From Acidocella sp. (lineage in GTDB: Bacteria > Pseudomonadota > Alphaproteobacteria > Acetobacterales > Acetobacteraceae): 5,570 nt of DNA. The translations under genes were made by a program, and so were the position numbers. Shown here one piece after another: positions 1 through 5,570 of the stretch. The stretch lies in contig JAQNCU010000212.1 in assembly GCA_029077775.1 (NCBI GenBank), forward strand, positions 1 through 5,570, given 5' to 3'. A model generated the notes under the pieces. That model did no database searches, was not told the DNA's origin, and worked only from the letters and a program-made list of their open reading frames with translations. How positions within the stretch are numbered: position 1 is the first letter of the stretch; every line of letters begins with the position of its first letter.

Positions 1-840
1 CAGGCCGGGAATTATGCCGGGGCGATTGCGACGATCAAAACCCATCTGGCCGATGATGCGCGGTTCCACCCGGTATTGCTGCAATCCTATTACCAGATGG
101 GGAATTGCACGGCGCTCGAGGGTGCTGTGAACCCGGCGTTGATGCACGCCGCGCGCACGGGCCACGCGCCGCCGCAGGCGGATTTGCAAATGGTGGCGGA
201 TTGTTATGCCAAAGCGAAAGACATGGGCGGATATGCCAATGCGCTCATCCCGCTTGTGCAATACTACCCGAGCCCGACATATTGGGGGGATGTTTTGGGG
301 TTGATGCAGGCTGACCCCGCCTATTCCGACCGGCTGGCGCTCGATTTTTTCCGGTTGAAACAGGCGGTCGGCATCGCTGGCACCGAGCCGGATTACATGG
401 AATATGCCGAGGAAGCCGCCCAGCTTGGGCTGGATAACGAGGCCGCGAAGATTATGGCGGCGGGCAAGGCGGCGGGGGTTCTGGGCTCTGGTCCGGATGC
501 CGACCGCCAGGGCAGGCTGGTGGCGCTGATTGCCAAGCGTGAGGCGGCAGCGGCGGCGGGAGCCGCACAACAAATAGTCCAGGCGCGCGCCGCGAAGGAT
601 GACTCGACCTTGTTCGATATCGGGTTCAACCAGGTCGAAGGTGGCGATTCGGGGGGGCTTGCCTTGATGGCCGAGGCCATCCGCAGCGGTAATTTGACAC
701 ATGCGCCGCAGGCCGAGCTGGAAATGGGGATGGCCTATGCCAGCGTAGGGCAACAAGCTTATGCGCAGGCGATGTGGAAAGCGGTGCCCGAGGGTTCACC
801 GGCAGGCAAGCTCGCGAAGTTATGGATGCTGGTGAAATAG
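1..840 (+). CDS. Helical-repeat (TPR-like) protein, 5'-truncated by the window edge
   Basis: The frame is open from base 1 to a TAG at 838-840, giving 279 residues with no true start. A TTG at 76 lies inside an ongoing repeat and is unlikely to be the start, because the codons before it (QAGNYAGAIATIKTHL) read as a normal TPR-type helix pair. The protein is rich in Ala and Gly and consists of amphipathic helix pairs. The clearest ones are at window residues 1-35, 125-155 (YMEYAEEAAQLGLDNEAAKI) and 235-265 (ELEMGMAYASVGQQAYAQAM). The last has the small-Gly-Tyr-Ala spacing of tetratricopeptide repeats. No catalytic motif is visible. Such proteins usually act as scaffolds or binding surfaces; the partner is unknown. 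A signal peptide, if any, would lie outside the window. It is convergent with chvG. The spacing does not fit canonical Sel1 repeats, so I do not equate it with ExoR, the ChvG inhibitor of rhizobia. Coding status is secure; function is not. Confidence 0.85.
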   Translation, partial: QAGNYAGAIATIKTHLADDARFHPVLLQSYYQMGNCTALEGAVNPALMHAARTGHAPPQADLQMVADCYAKAKDMGGYANALIPLVQYYPSPTYWGDVLGLMQADPAYSDRLALDFFRLKQAVGIAGTEPDYMEYAEEAAQLGLDNEAAKIMAAGKAAGVLGSGPDADRQGRLVALIAKREAAAAAGAAQQIVQARAAKDDSTLFDIGFNQVEGGDSGGLALMAEAIRSGNLTHAPQAELEMGMAYASVGQQAYAQAMWKAVPEGSPAGKLAKLWMLVK

Positions 841-868
841 CGCGTTTCCGTTCGATCAGAAAACGCGC
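840..868 (-). terminator. Possible terminator hairpin between the convergent TPR-like gene and chvG
   Basis: Bases 840-847 (GCGCGTTT) are the exact reverse complement of 861-868 (AAACGCGC). In the minus-strand transcript (from chvG) the stem extends to 10 pairs, 840-849 with 859-868, through one U-G wobble and a C-G pair, leaving a 9-nt loop. In the plus-strand transcript the ninth position is a C-A mismatch. The minus-strand hairpin is followed by CTATTTC, only a weak U tract. The placement in a 49-bp convergent gap fits a terminator, but without a good U run the call is tentative. Confidence 0.4.
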
Positions 869-889
869 GCGCGCGCCAGCAGCAAACGC

Positions 890-2518
890 TCAGCCTCTCG
901 ACAGCCTGATCACAAAGCGCGCACCCACCACCTCGCCCGCGTCATCGCGCCGGTTCTCAGCCGAAATTCGCCCGCCATGCGCCTCGATGATCTGGCGGGA
1001 GATGGACAGGCCGAGGCCGGAATGGCTGCCGAATTGCTCGCTTTGCGGGCGTTCGGAATAAAACCGGTCGAACACGTCCTCAAGCTTGCCATCCGGGATG
1101 CCGGGGCCTTCATCCTCTACGGCGAGTTCGACCATACCCCCGGTTTCCCGTCCGCGCAGAAAAATTTTGCCGCCCGGCGGGCTGAACGACACCGCATTGC
1201 CGATTAAATTACGCAATACCTGCACCAGCCGGGGCTCAGAGCCGCGGACATAGAGCCCGTCCGCCGGGGCGTCCACCACCATCACCGGGCTGTCTTGCTT
1301 GGCCGTGGCGTCGTGGATTTCAGACAGCGCGCCCAGGATCCGCGCCAGGTCCAGCACTTCAGGCGCGCTGCGCGATAATTCAGAATCGAGGCGGGAGCTG
1401 TCTGAAATGTCGGTGATCAGCCGGTCCAGCCGGGCGACATCCTGGGTGATGATCGCCAATAACCGCGAGGCGCGGGCAGGATCTTCCACCCGGGTGAGTG
1501 TCTCGATCGCCGAGCGGATGGAGGAGAGCGGGTTTTTGATCTCGTGGCTGACATCGGCGGCGAATTGCTCGATCGCGTCCATCCGCGCCCAGAGCGCCGT
1601 GGCCGAGCCATCCAGCGCGCGCGCCAGGGTGCCGATCTCGTCATTGCGCTCGATGATGCTCTCAGGCAGAGCGGGCCGCCGCGCCCGGCCCTCGCGCATC
1701 AAGGCCGCGGCGTTCGCCAGCCGCAGGATGGGGTTGGCGATGGTGCGCGCCAGATAGAACGAGACGATGACGGTGAGCCCCAGGGCCAGTGCGAACAGCC
1801 CGAGGATGGAGAGCCGCACCGCCAGCACGGCGCGGTCCACCTCATCGGCTTCACGCGTCAGCAGCACGGTGCCAAGATTTTGCTGGGCGCGCGAGATCGG
1901 CTCGGCCACCGTGATGAGAAGCTGGCCCTCGGCGTCACGCCGCACGAAAGGGGCGGTATCACCACCATCGGTCGCACTGGTGAGCTGCAATGCCTCCCGC
2001 GCATCCGGCTGCCAGCCCAGCGTGTCCGGGTCGGCCCCGGCACCGGAGCCGACCATGCCGGATTGATCCTCGTCCCCCGCCACCGAGCCCGAAATATGGT
2101 CATAGACGAAGCCCACCACGCGCGAGAGCAGGCCGGGCGGCGGCGGGGCGGCCAAGGGCTCGGTCACGATCGCCCCGCCGGGGCCGGGATGCACCCGTGA
2201 ATTGGCGATAAGCTCGCCATCCGGTCCGTAAATCAGGGCCTGGGCGTTGGGCGTCGGTTCGGTGAGCTGGTACAGCAGTGGCTGCGCGAGGTCGGGATCG
2301 ATCTGCGCCTGGCCGCCCGCGTTGTTCTGCACAGCACTCTGGCTGAGCGCGCCCGCATAAATCCGCGCCTGTTCACGAAACGCCGAGATCTCGGCGCTGA
2401 GCAGCCCCTGCTGGTATTGGTCGAGATAAAATAATGCCGCGAAAATTAGCGCCAGGGGCAGAAGATTGACCAGCAAAATATCGCGCAACAGGCGCGAGAC
2501 GCGGTTCGCTCGCGCCAT
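890..2518 (-). CDS. chvG: Sensor histidine kinase ChvG (ExoS/ChvG family)
   Basis: Membrane sensor kinase of 542 residues that phosphorylates the partner ChvI encoded just upstream. Domains in order: short cytoplasmic N-terminus; membrane segment about 12-32; periplasmic sensor region about 33-230, with a Pro/Gly/Asp-rich stretch at 110-190; second membrane segment about 231-257; HAMP linker about 257-311; dimerisation/phosphoacceptor domain with DVSHEIKNP (phosphorylated His325); ATPase domain with N box NLIGNAVSFSP (Asn437, Asn441), G1 box DEGPGIP (469-475), F box FDRFY (483-487) and G2 box SGLGLSI (500-506). All kinase motifs are intact. The ATG at 2516-2518 is the only usual start before an in-frame stop, which is the chvI stop itself. 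In rhizobia ChvG responds to acid and is restrained by periplasmic ExoR; no exoR is visible here. The family call is firm; the signal sensed in this organism is inferred. Confidence 0.95.
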   Translation of the reverse strand: MARANRVSRLLRDILLVNLLPLALIFAALFYLDQYQQGLLSAEISAFREQARIYAGALSQSAVQNNAGGQAQIDPDLAQPLLYQLTEPTPNAQALIYGPDGELIANSRVHPGPGGAIVTEPLAAPPPPGLLSRVVGFVYDHISGSVAGDEDQSGMVGSGAGADPDTLGWQPDAREALQLTSATDGGDTAPFVRRDAEGQLLITVAEPISRAQQNLGTVLLTREADEVDRAVLAVRLSILGLFALALGLTVIVSFYLARTIANPILRLANAAALMREGRARRPALPESIIERNDEIGTLARALDGSATALWARMDAIEQFAADVSHEIKNPLSSIRSAIETLTRVEDPARASRLLAIITQDVARLDRLITDISDSSRLDSELSRSAPEVLDLARILGALSEIHDATAKQDSPVMVVDAPADGLYVRGSEPRLVQVLRNLIGNAVSFSPPGGKIFLRGRETGGMVELAVEDEGPGIPDGKLEDVFDRFYSERPQSEQFGSHSGLGLSISRQIIEAHGGRISAENRRDDAGEVVGARFVIRLSRG

Positions 2519-2538
2519 CAGGCCAAGCCTGCCAGCAT
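2518..2538 (-). other. Possible six-codon coupling ORF in the chvI-chvG junction
   Basis: On the minus strand an ATG at 2538 opens the reading frame MLAGLA, whose TGA (2520-2518) shares its A with the chvG ATG (2518-2516) in a TGATG overlap. A strong ribosome-binding sequence, AAGGAG at 2554-2549 inside the last codons of chvI, lies 10 nt before this ATG. The chvG ATG itself has only a weak GGCAGG-like site in front of it. The arrangement is what termination-reinitiation coupling would need. The ORF is very short, so chance is a real alternative, and no function is claimed for the peptide. Confidence 0.3.
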
Positions 2539-2542
2539 GGGC

Positions 2543-3244
2543 TCAGATCTCCTTATAGCGATAGCCGATGCCATAAAGGGTTTCGATCTGGTCGAACTCG
2601 TCATCCTCGTGGCGAAATTTTTTACGAAGCCGCTTCACATGGCTGTCGATGGTGCGGTCATCGACATAGACATTCTCGCCATAGGCGGCATCGATCAACT
2701 GGTCGCGGCTTTTCACCATGCCGGGGCGTGTGGCGAGCGCCTTGACCAGCAGGAACTCCGTCACGGTGAGCTGGATGTCCTGGCCTTTCCACAGGCATTG
2801 ATGCTTGGTCTCATCCAGAGTGAGATGTCCGCGCGTGAGCACACTGCCTGGGGTGACCCCGGCGCTCTCGGCGCGCAGCGCCTCGTTACGGCGGAGCAGC
2901 GCGCGGATACGCTCCAGCAGCAGGCGCTGGCTGAACGGTTTGGTGATGTAATCATCAGCCCCCAGCCGCAGGCCCATCAGCTCATCGAGTTCGTCATCCT
3001 TGCTGGTGAGAAAGATCACGGGCATGGCGGAGCGCGCGCGCAATTTCTGCAACAGCTCCATGCCATCCATGCGCGGCATTTTGATATCGAGCACCGCCAA
3101 ATCAGCAGGCTTGGCCAGCAGCGCCTGCAGGGCAGACTCACCGTCCGTATAGGTGCGGACGAGAAAGCCTTCCTGCTCCAGGGTCATCTGCACCGAGGTC
3201 AGAATATTCCGGTCGTCATCGACCAAGGCGATACTATGTTTCAT
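2543..3244 (-). CDS. chvI: Response regulator ChvI (OmpR/PhoB family)
   Basis: Cytoplasmic DNA-binding partner of ChvG, 233 residues from the start chosen. The receiver domain occupies about 3-118: acidic pocket Asp9-Asp11 (LVDDDRNI), phosphorylated Asp53 (VLDIKMP), switch Thr80 (FLTSK) and Lys102 (ITKPF). The winged-helix DNA-binding domain occupies about 135-232, with the recognition helix near 196-210 (DRTIDSHVKRLRKKF) and C-terminal hairpin GIGYRY. The IALVDDDRNILTSV beginning is characteristic of ChvI. The ATG at 3244 places that block near the N-terminus as is usual in the family. An in-frame ATG at 3277 would add 11 residues (MLPFSPYENQP) and overlap the longest possible 5' end of the divergent gene, so I prefer the shorter form, though neither start has a strong ribosome-binding site. 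The chvG start follows the stop after 24 bp, in the same frame, which indicates an operon. Confidence 0.95.
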   Translation of the reverse strand: MKHSIALVDDDRNILTSVQMTLEQEGFLVRTYTDGESALQALLAKPADLAVLDIKMPRMDGMELLQKLRARSAMPVIFLTSKDDELDELMGLRLGADDYITKPFSQRLLLERIRALLRRNEALRAESAGVTPGSVLTRGHLTLDETKHQCLWKGQDIQLTVTEFLLVKALATRPGMVKSRDQLIDAAYGENVYVDDRTIDSHVKRLRKKFRHEDDEFDQIETLYGIGYRYKEI

Positions 3245-3312
3245 GGGCTGGTTCTCATAGGGGCTGAATGGGAGCATCGCGTTTTTTCACCGTACAGGGG
3301 AGTGACTGTATT
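3245..3312. promoter_or_regulatory. Divergent spacer between chvI and the HugZ-like gene
   Basis: With the preferred starts, 68 bp separate the two divergent genes, so the chvI promoter must lie here or inside the first codons of the plus-strand gene, and the reverse holds for that gene. I could not find a convincing -35/-10 pair on either strand. The only marked features are a run of six T at 3282-3287 and the plus-strand ribosome-binding site at 3296-3302. The call rests on position alone. Confidence 0.35.
3296..3302 (+). promoter_or_regulatory. Ribosome-binding site deciding the start of the HugZ-like gene
   Basis: AGGGGAG lies 10 nt before the ATG at 3313. The upstream in-frame ATG at 3268 has no comparable purine-rich sequence near it and would put this site inside the coding region. 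This supports the 161-residue form. Confidence 0.6.
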
Positions 3313-3798
3313 ATGGCGGCAAATCAAGACCCGGGCTTTATCGACGAGGCCGCGACCCTGTTGATGGCCGCGCGCAGCGCCACGCTCGGCACGATTATGA
3401 ATGACGCACCGTATGTGGCGCTGGTGACCCCGGCGCTCGATGAGCGGGCCAATATGCTACTGTTGCTCTCGGATTTGTCCGTGCATACGGCGCATCTGCG
3501 CGCCCGGCCTGCCTGCGCGCTGCTGGTGTCGGGCGTGCCATCCACTGAGAATCCGCAGACCGCACCGCGCCTTTCATTGACCGCCAGCGCGGCGCCCAGC
3601 CAATCCCCCACGGCGCGCGCGCGGTTTTTGCAGACGCATCCTTATGCCGCGCAGTACATCGATTTTGGCGATTTCAATCTCTGGTTACTTAATCTGCAAT
3701 CGGCGCATTATGTCGGCGGGTTTGCCGCCGCCGCCACGTTGGATGTCGCTGCGTTGCAGCATAAAATTATTATGCGTCAGAGCCCTACGGGTAGTTGA
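3313..3798 (+). CDS. HugZ-like / pyridoxamine 5'-phosphate oxidase-related split-barrel protein
   Basis: Small soluble protein of 161 residues resembling the flavin/heme-binding split-barrel proteins grouped with HugZ and putative PNPOx. Visible family features: an N-terminal helix and first strands (AATLLMAARSATLGTI, 13-28); the LLLLSDLSVHTAHLRARPACALLV block (49-72), where these proteins typically carry a LSxLAxHTxNL motif; RLSLTASA (86-93); and FLQTHPYAAQYIDFGDFNLW (105-124) followed by HYVGGFAAAATLD (132-144). It ends just after the barrel, so the C-terminal DUF2470 domain found in many heme-degrading relatives is missing. Relatives bind FMN or heme; whether this one is an enzyme cannot be told from sequence. 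Start chosen for the ribosome-binding site at 3296; an ATG at 3268 would add 15 residues. It is divergent from chvI and 80 bp upstream of pckA on the same strand, so read-through into pckA is possible. The fold family is secure, the role is not. Confidence 0.88.
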   Translation: MAANQDPGFIDEAATLLMAARSATLGTIMNDAPYVALVTPALDERANMLLLLSDLSVHTAHLRARPACALLVSGVPSTENPQTAPRLSLTASAAPSQSPTARARFLQTHPYAAQYIDFGDFNLWLLNLQSAHYVGGFAAAATLDVAALQHKIIMRQSPTGS

Positions 3799-3823
3799 TC
3801 GGTAAGCCTGTGATGATTATGAG
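3795..3823 (+). promoter_or_regulatory. Candidate sigma-70-type promoter for pckA
   Basis: TTGATC (3795-3800) matches the -35 consensus TTGACA at 4 of 6 bases, and TATGAG (3818-3823) matches TATAAT at 4 of 6, with a 17-bp spacer. It overlaps the stop of the HugZ-like gene and would give a 5' leader of about 50 nt before the pckA GTG. A second weak pair (TTATGA 3817-3822 and TATAGA 3840-3845, also 17 bp apart) is nearby. The A/T-rich background makes chance matches likely. Confidence 0.3.
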
Positions 3824-3845
3824 ATAGAAAAGATTATTTTATAGA
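3815..3845 (+). repeat. Imperfect direct repeats in the pckA upstream region
   Basis: GATTATGAGATAGA (3815-3828) and GATTATTTTATAGA (3832-3845) agree at 11 of 14 bases, differing only at three central positions, and start 17 bp apart. A further partial copy follows: TATTTTATAGA (3835-3845) resembles TATTTTACTGA (3848-3858) at 9 of 11. The spacer is strikingly A/T-rich against GC-rich surroundings. Tandem half-sites like this would suit binding of an OmpR-family dimer or another regulator of pckA, but low sequence complexity alone could produce it. Confidence 0.4.
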
Positions 3846-3862
3846 CATATTTTACTGAACAT

Positions 3863-3868
3863 AGAGGA
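3863..3868 (+). promoter_or_regulatory. Ribosome-binding site for pckA supporting a GTG start
   Basis: AGAGGA lies 10 nt before the GTG at 3879. No ATG in frame lies near enough to replace it without cutting into the conserved N-terminal region, so the GTG start is favoured. Confidence 0.55.
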
Positions 3869-3878
3869 TCGTCCTGCC

Positions 3879-5495
3879 GTGAACCATATTTCCGACATCA
3901 CCGCTCTCCGGGACGCTGCCCCCCTCGCCGGGACAGGCGTGCGCATTGCCGCCGCCCTGCACGCCAACCTTACCGCGCCCGCGCTGGTTGCGCATTCGCT
4001 GCGCAAGAATGAGGGCAGGTTGTCCGCCGATGGCGCGATCATCGTGCGCACGGGCATCCATACGGGCCGCTCGGTCGGGGATAAATTCGTGGTCGATGAG
4101 CCTGCCTCCACGGCCGAGATCTGGTGGGGTAAGGTCAACCAGCGCCTCTCACAACCGAAATTCGCGGCGCTGAAAACCCGGGTGCAGGCCTATTTGCAGG
4201 GCCGTGAGCTTTTCACGCAGGATTTATACGCAGGTGCCGACCCTACCAACCGTATCCGCGTGCGCCTGGTCACCACCGGGGCCTGGCAGGCACTGTTCGC
4301 ACGTAACATGTTCATTCGCCCCCCGGCTTCTGAGCTTTCCGGGTTCGTGCCGGATTATGTTATTCTGCATGCGCCCGAGTTCGAGGCCGACCCGGCCATT
4401 GACGGGGTGAATTCAACCTCGGCCATTGCGTTGTCATTCGCGGAAAAACTCATCGTCATCGCGGGCACGCAATATGCCGGGGAGATCAAAAAATCGATCT
4501 TCACGGTGATGAACTGGATTTTACCGGAACGCGGCGTGCTGCCCATGCATTGCGCGGCCAATATCGGTGCGGGCGGGGATTCCGCACTGTTTTTCGGGCT
4601 GTCCGGCACCGGCAAAACCACCCTCTCCTCGGACCCCGCGCGCCGCTTGATCGGCGATGACGAGCATGGCTGGGCTGATGATGGCGTGTTCAATTTCGAG
4701 GGTGGATGCTACGCCAAGGTGATCGACCTCAGCCAGCAGAACGAGCCTGAGATTTGGGCGGCCTCGCACCGGTTTGGCACCGTGCTGGAAAATGTGGTGG
4801 CCGATGCGCAAGGGCGGCTCGACCTGACCGACCAGAGCTTTACCGAGAACACCCGCGCCTGCTATCCCGTTGAGTTCATCCCGAATGTCGAGCCATCAGG
4901 GCGCGGCGGTATCCCGAAAAACCTTATCATGCTGACCGCCGATGCGTTTGGCGTGCTGCCGCCTATCGCGCGGTTGACCCCGGCGCAGGCGATGTATCAT
5001 TTCCTCTCGGGTTACACCGCGCGCGTGGCGGGCACCGAGAAGGGGTTGGGCTCGGAACCGCAGGCGACGTTTTCCACCTGTTTCGGGTCGCCCTTTTTGC
5101 CGCGCCACCCGCAGGTTTATGGCAAGCTGCTGGCTGCGCTCATCGCCCGGCATGGCACGTCATGCTGGCTGGTGAACACTGGGTGGACAGGTGGGGCCTA
5201 TGGCACCGGGCGGCGCATGTCCATCGCCCATACCCGCGCCTTGCTCAGCGCCGCTTTGGCCGGTGATCTCGATCATGTCGACTACCGCGCGGACCCGTTT
5301 TTCGGCCTGGCCATACCGGCCAACGCCCCCGGCGTTCCGGCGGATGTGCTGAATCCACGCATGGCCTGGGCGGACCCGTTGGCCTATGATGTGGCCGCCG
5401 CCGGGTTGGTCAAACGCTTCGAGGAGAATTTCACCAGCTTCGTGGATCTGGTCGATGAGAGTGTCAAGGCCGCGGCCATACGCGCCGCCGCGTAA
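3879..5495 (+). CDS. pckA: Phosphoenolpyruvate carboxykinase (ATP), EC 4.1.1.49
   Basis: Cytosolic gluconeogenic enzyme converting oxaloacetate plus ATP to phosphoenolpyruvate, CO2 and ADP. At 538 residues it is the usual length for the ATP-dependent class. Motifs visible: RTGIHTGRS (57-65), whose last Arg matches the substrate-binding Arg of the E. coli enzyme; YAGEIKKS (199-206) with metal ligand Lys205; MHCAANIG (223-230) with metal ligand His224; P-loop GLSGTGKTTLS (240-250); LIGDDEHGW (257-265) with metal ligand Asp261; and ENTRACYP (323-330). E. coli equivalences are by motif and a steady offset of 7-8 residues. No key residue is missing, and the SGTGKT P-loop separates it from the GTP-dependent class. 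GTG start with AGAGGA 10 nt upstream. It lies near chvI, as in many alphaproteobacteria, and pckA is acid-inducible in Agrobacterium, so control by ChvI is plausible but not shown. Confidence 0.97.
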   Translation: MNHISDITALRDAAPLAGTGVRIAAALHANLTAPALVAHSLRKNEGRLSADGAIIVRTGIHTGRSVGDKFVVDEPASTAEIWWGKVNQRLSQPKFAALKTRVQAYLQGRELFTQDLYAGADPTNRIRVRLVTTGAWQALFARNMFIRPPASELSGFVPDYVILHAPEFEADPAIDGVNSTSAIALSFAEKLIVIAGTQYAGEIKKSIFTVMNWILPERGVLPMHCAANIGAGGDSALFFGLSGTGKTTLSSDPARRLIGDDEHGWADDGVFNFEGGCYAKVIDLSQQNEPEIWAASHRFGTVLENVVADAQGRLDLTDQSFTENTRACYPVEFIPNVEPSGRGGIPKNLIMLTADAFGVLPPIARLTPAQAMYHFLSGYTARVAGTEKGLGSEPQATFSTCFGSPFLPRHPQVYGKLLAALIARHGTSCWLVNTGWTGGAYGTGRRMSIAHTRALLSAALAGDLDHVDYRADPFFGLAIPANAPGVPADVLNPRMAWADPLAYDVAAAGLVKRFEENFTSFVDLVDESVKAAAIRAAA

Positions 5496-5536
5496 TACCA
5501 GCTGGCCTAAAGAATGACTCTCGGCGGGCAGCAAGC

Positions 5537-5562
5537 GCTTCTTTTTGTGAACAAAAAGAAGC
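5537..5562 (+). terminator. Strong A/T-rich hairpin after pckA, probable terminator cut by the window edge
   Basis: GCTTCTTTTTG (5537-5547) is the exact reverse complement of CAAAAAGAAGC (5552-5562), an 11-bp perfect stem with a TGAA loop, starting 41 bp after the pckA stop. It is followed by an A run (5564-5569) and a C at the end of the window rather than a U tract. A T run may follow outside the window; similar hairpin-A-run-C-T-run ends are, from memory, common after genes in Acetobacteraceae. On this reading it ends pckA transcription. Without the missing bases the terminator role is inferred, while the hairpin itself is certain. Confidence 0.6.
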
Positions 5563-5570
5563 AAAAAAAC

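Noticed and set aside
110..190. Pro/Gly/Asp-rich stretch in the ChvG sensor region (residue positions 110-190 of ChvG, not window bases), considered as an inserted domain.
   Set aside because: The periplasmic region of ChvG proteins varies in length, and the total of 542 residues is not above the usual family size, so no insertion is needed to explain it.
864..876. 13-bp alternating CG run (possible Z-DNA-forming tract).
   Set aside because: It is short and lies in GC-rich DNA where CGCG runs recur; half of it is explained by the hairpin stem. There is no other support for a structural role.
1544..2200. 218-codon plus-strand open frame opposite chvG.
   Set aside because: It is in the same codon register relative to chvG and is Arg/Gly/His-rich with no domain, the usual composition of a shadow frame in GC-rich DNA.
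2537..3364. 275-codon plus-strand open frame covering the whole of chvI in antisense.
   Set aside because: Its codons are in exact register with chvI codons. In GC-rich genes stops in this register need TTA, CTA or TCA codons in the sense gene, which are rare, so long open frames arise by default. The translation has no recognisable domain and chvI is unmistakable.
5160..5564. 134-codon minus-strand open frame starting in the downstream hairpin and running into pckA.
   Set aside because: Its start lies in the probable terminator hairpin, its codons are in register with those of pckA, and the product has no family features.
1..5570. Possibility of a novel defence, mobile or biosynthetic system.
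   Set aside because: The genes are four recognisable families plus one TPR-like gene, with uniform GC-rich composition outside the spacers and no transposase, integrase, direct terminal repeats, tRNA or array. Nothing supports an accessory island.

Overview
The window looks like chromosomal DNA of a GC-rich alphaproteobacterium. Two things support this: a ChvG/ChvI-type two-component pair close to an ATP-dependent phosphoenolpyruvate carboxykinase gene, and the sequences of the proteins themselves. The A/T-rich hairpin after pckA and the HugZ-like neighbour make Acetobacteraceae (acidophile or acetic-acid-bacterium relatives) my best guess, but that family assignment is inference.

Layout: (1) 1-840, plus strand: the 3' part of a gene for an alanine-rich helical-repeat (TPR-like) protein whose start lies upstream of the window. 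(2) 841-889: a 49-bp convergent gap with a hairpin that may end transcription, better paired in the chvG direction. (3) 890-3244, minus strand: chvI then chvG, an operon with 24 bp between stop and start and a possible six-codon coupling ORF in the junction. (4) 3245-3312: a short divergent spacer. (5) 3313-3798, plus strand: a small HugZ/pyridoxamine-phosphate-oxidase-like split-barrel protein. (6) 3799-3878: an A/T-rich spacer with imperfect direct repeats and a possible promoter. (7) 3879-5495, plus strand: pckA with a GTG start and its active-site motifs present. (8) 5496-5570: the pckA 3' region, ending in a strong hairpin at the window edge. No gene-free stretch exceeds 300 bases.

How the genes work together: ChvG is an inner-membrane sensor kinase that phosphorylates ChvI, an OmpR-type regulator. 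In rhizobia and Agrobacterium this pair responds to acid and envelope conditions, and pckA, which makes phosphoenolpyruvate from oxaloacetate during growth on organic acids, is a conserved neighbour. The window therefore joins acid/envelope sensing to gluconeogenic entry. In many alphaproteobacteria chvG is followed by hprK and nitrogen-PTS genes; here chvG instead runs into a convergent TPR-like gene, so that branch is absent from this locus as far as the window shows.

I see no mobile element, CRISPR array, tRNA, rRNA or defence-like cassette. This is mostly an ordinary core-genome region. The points worth a second look are in the short non-coding junctions.
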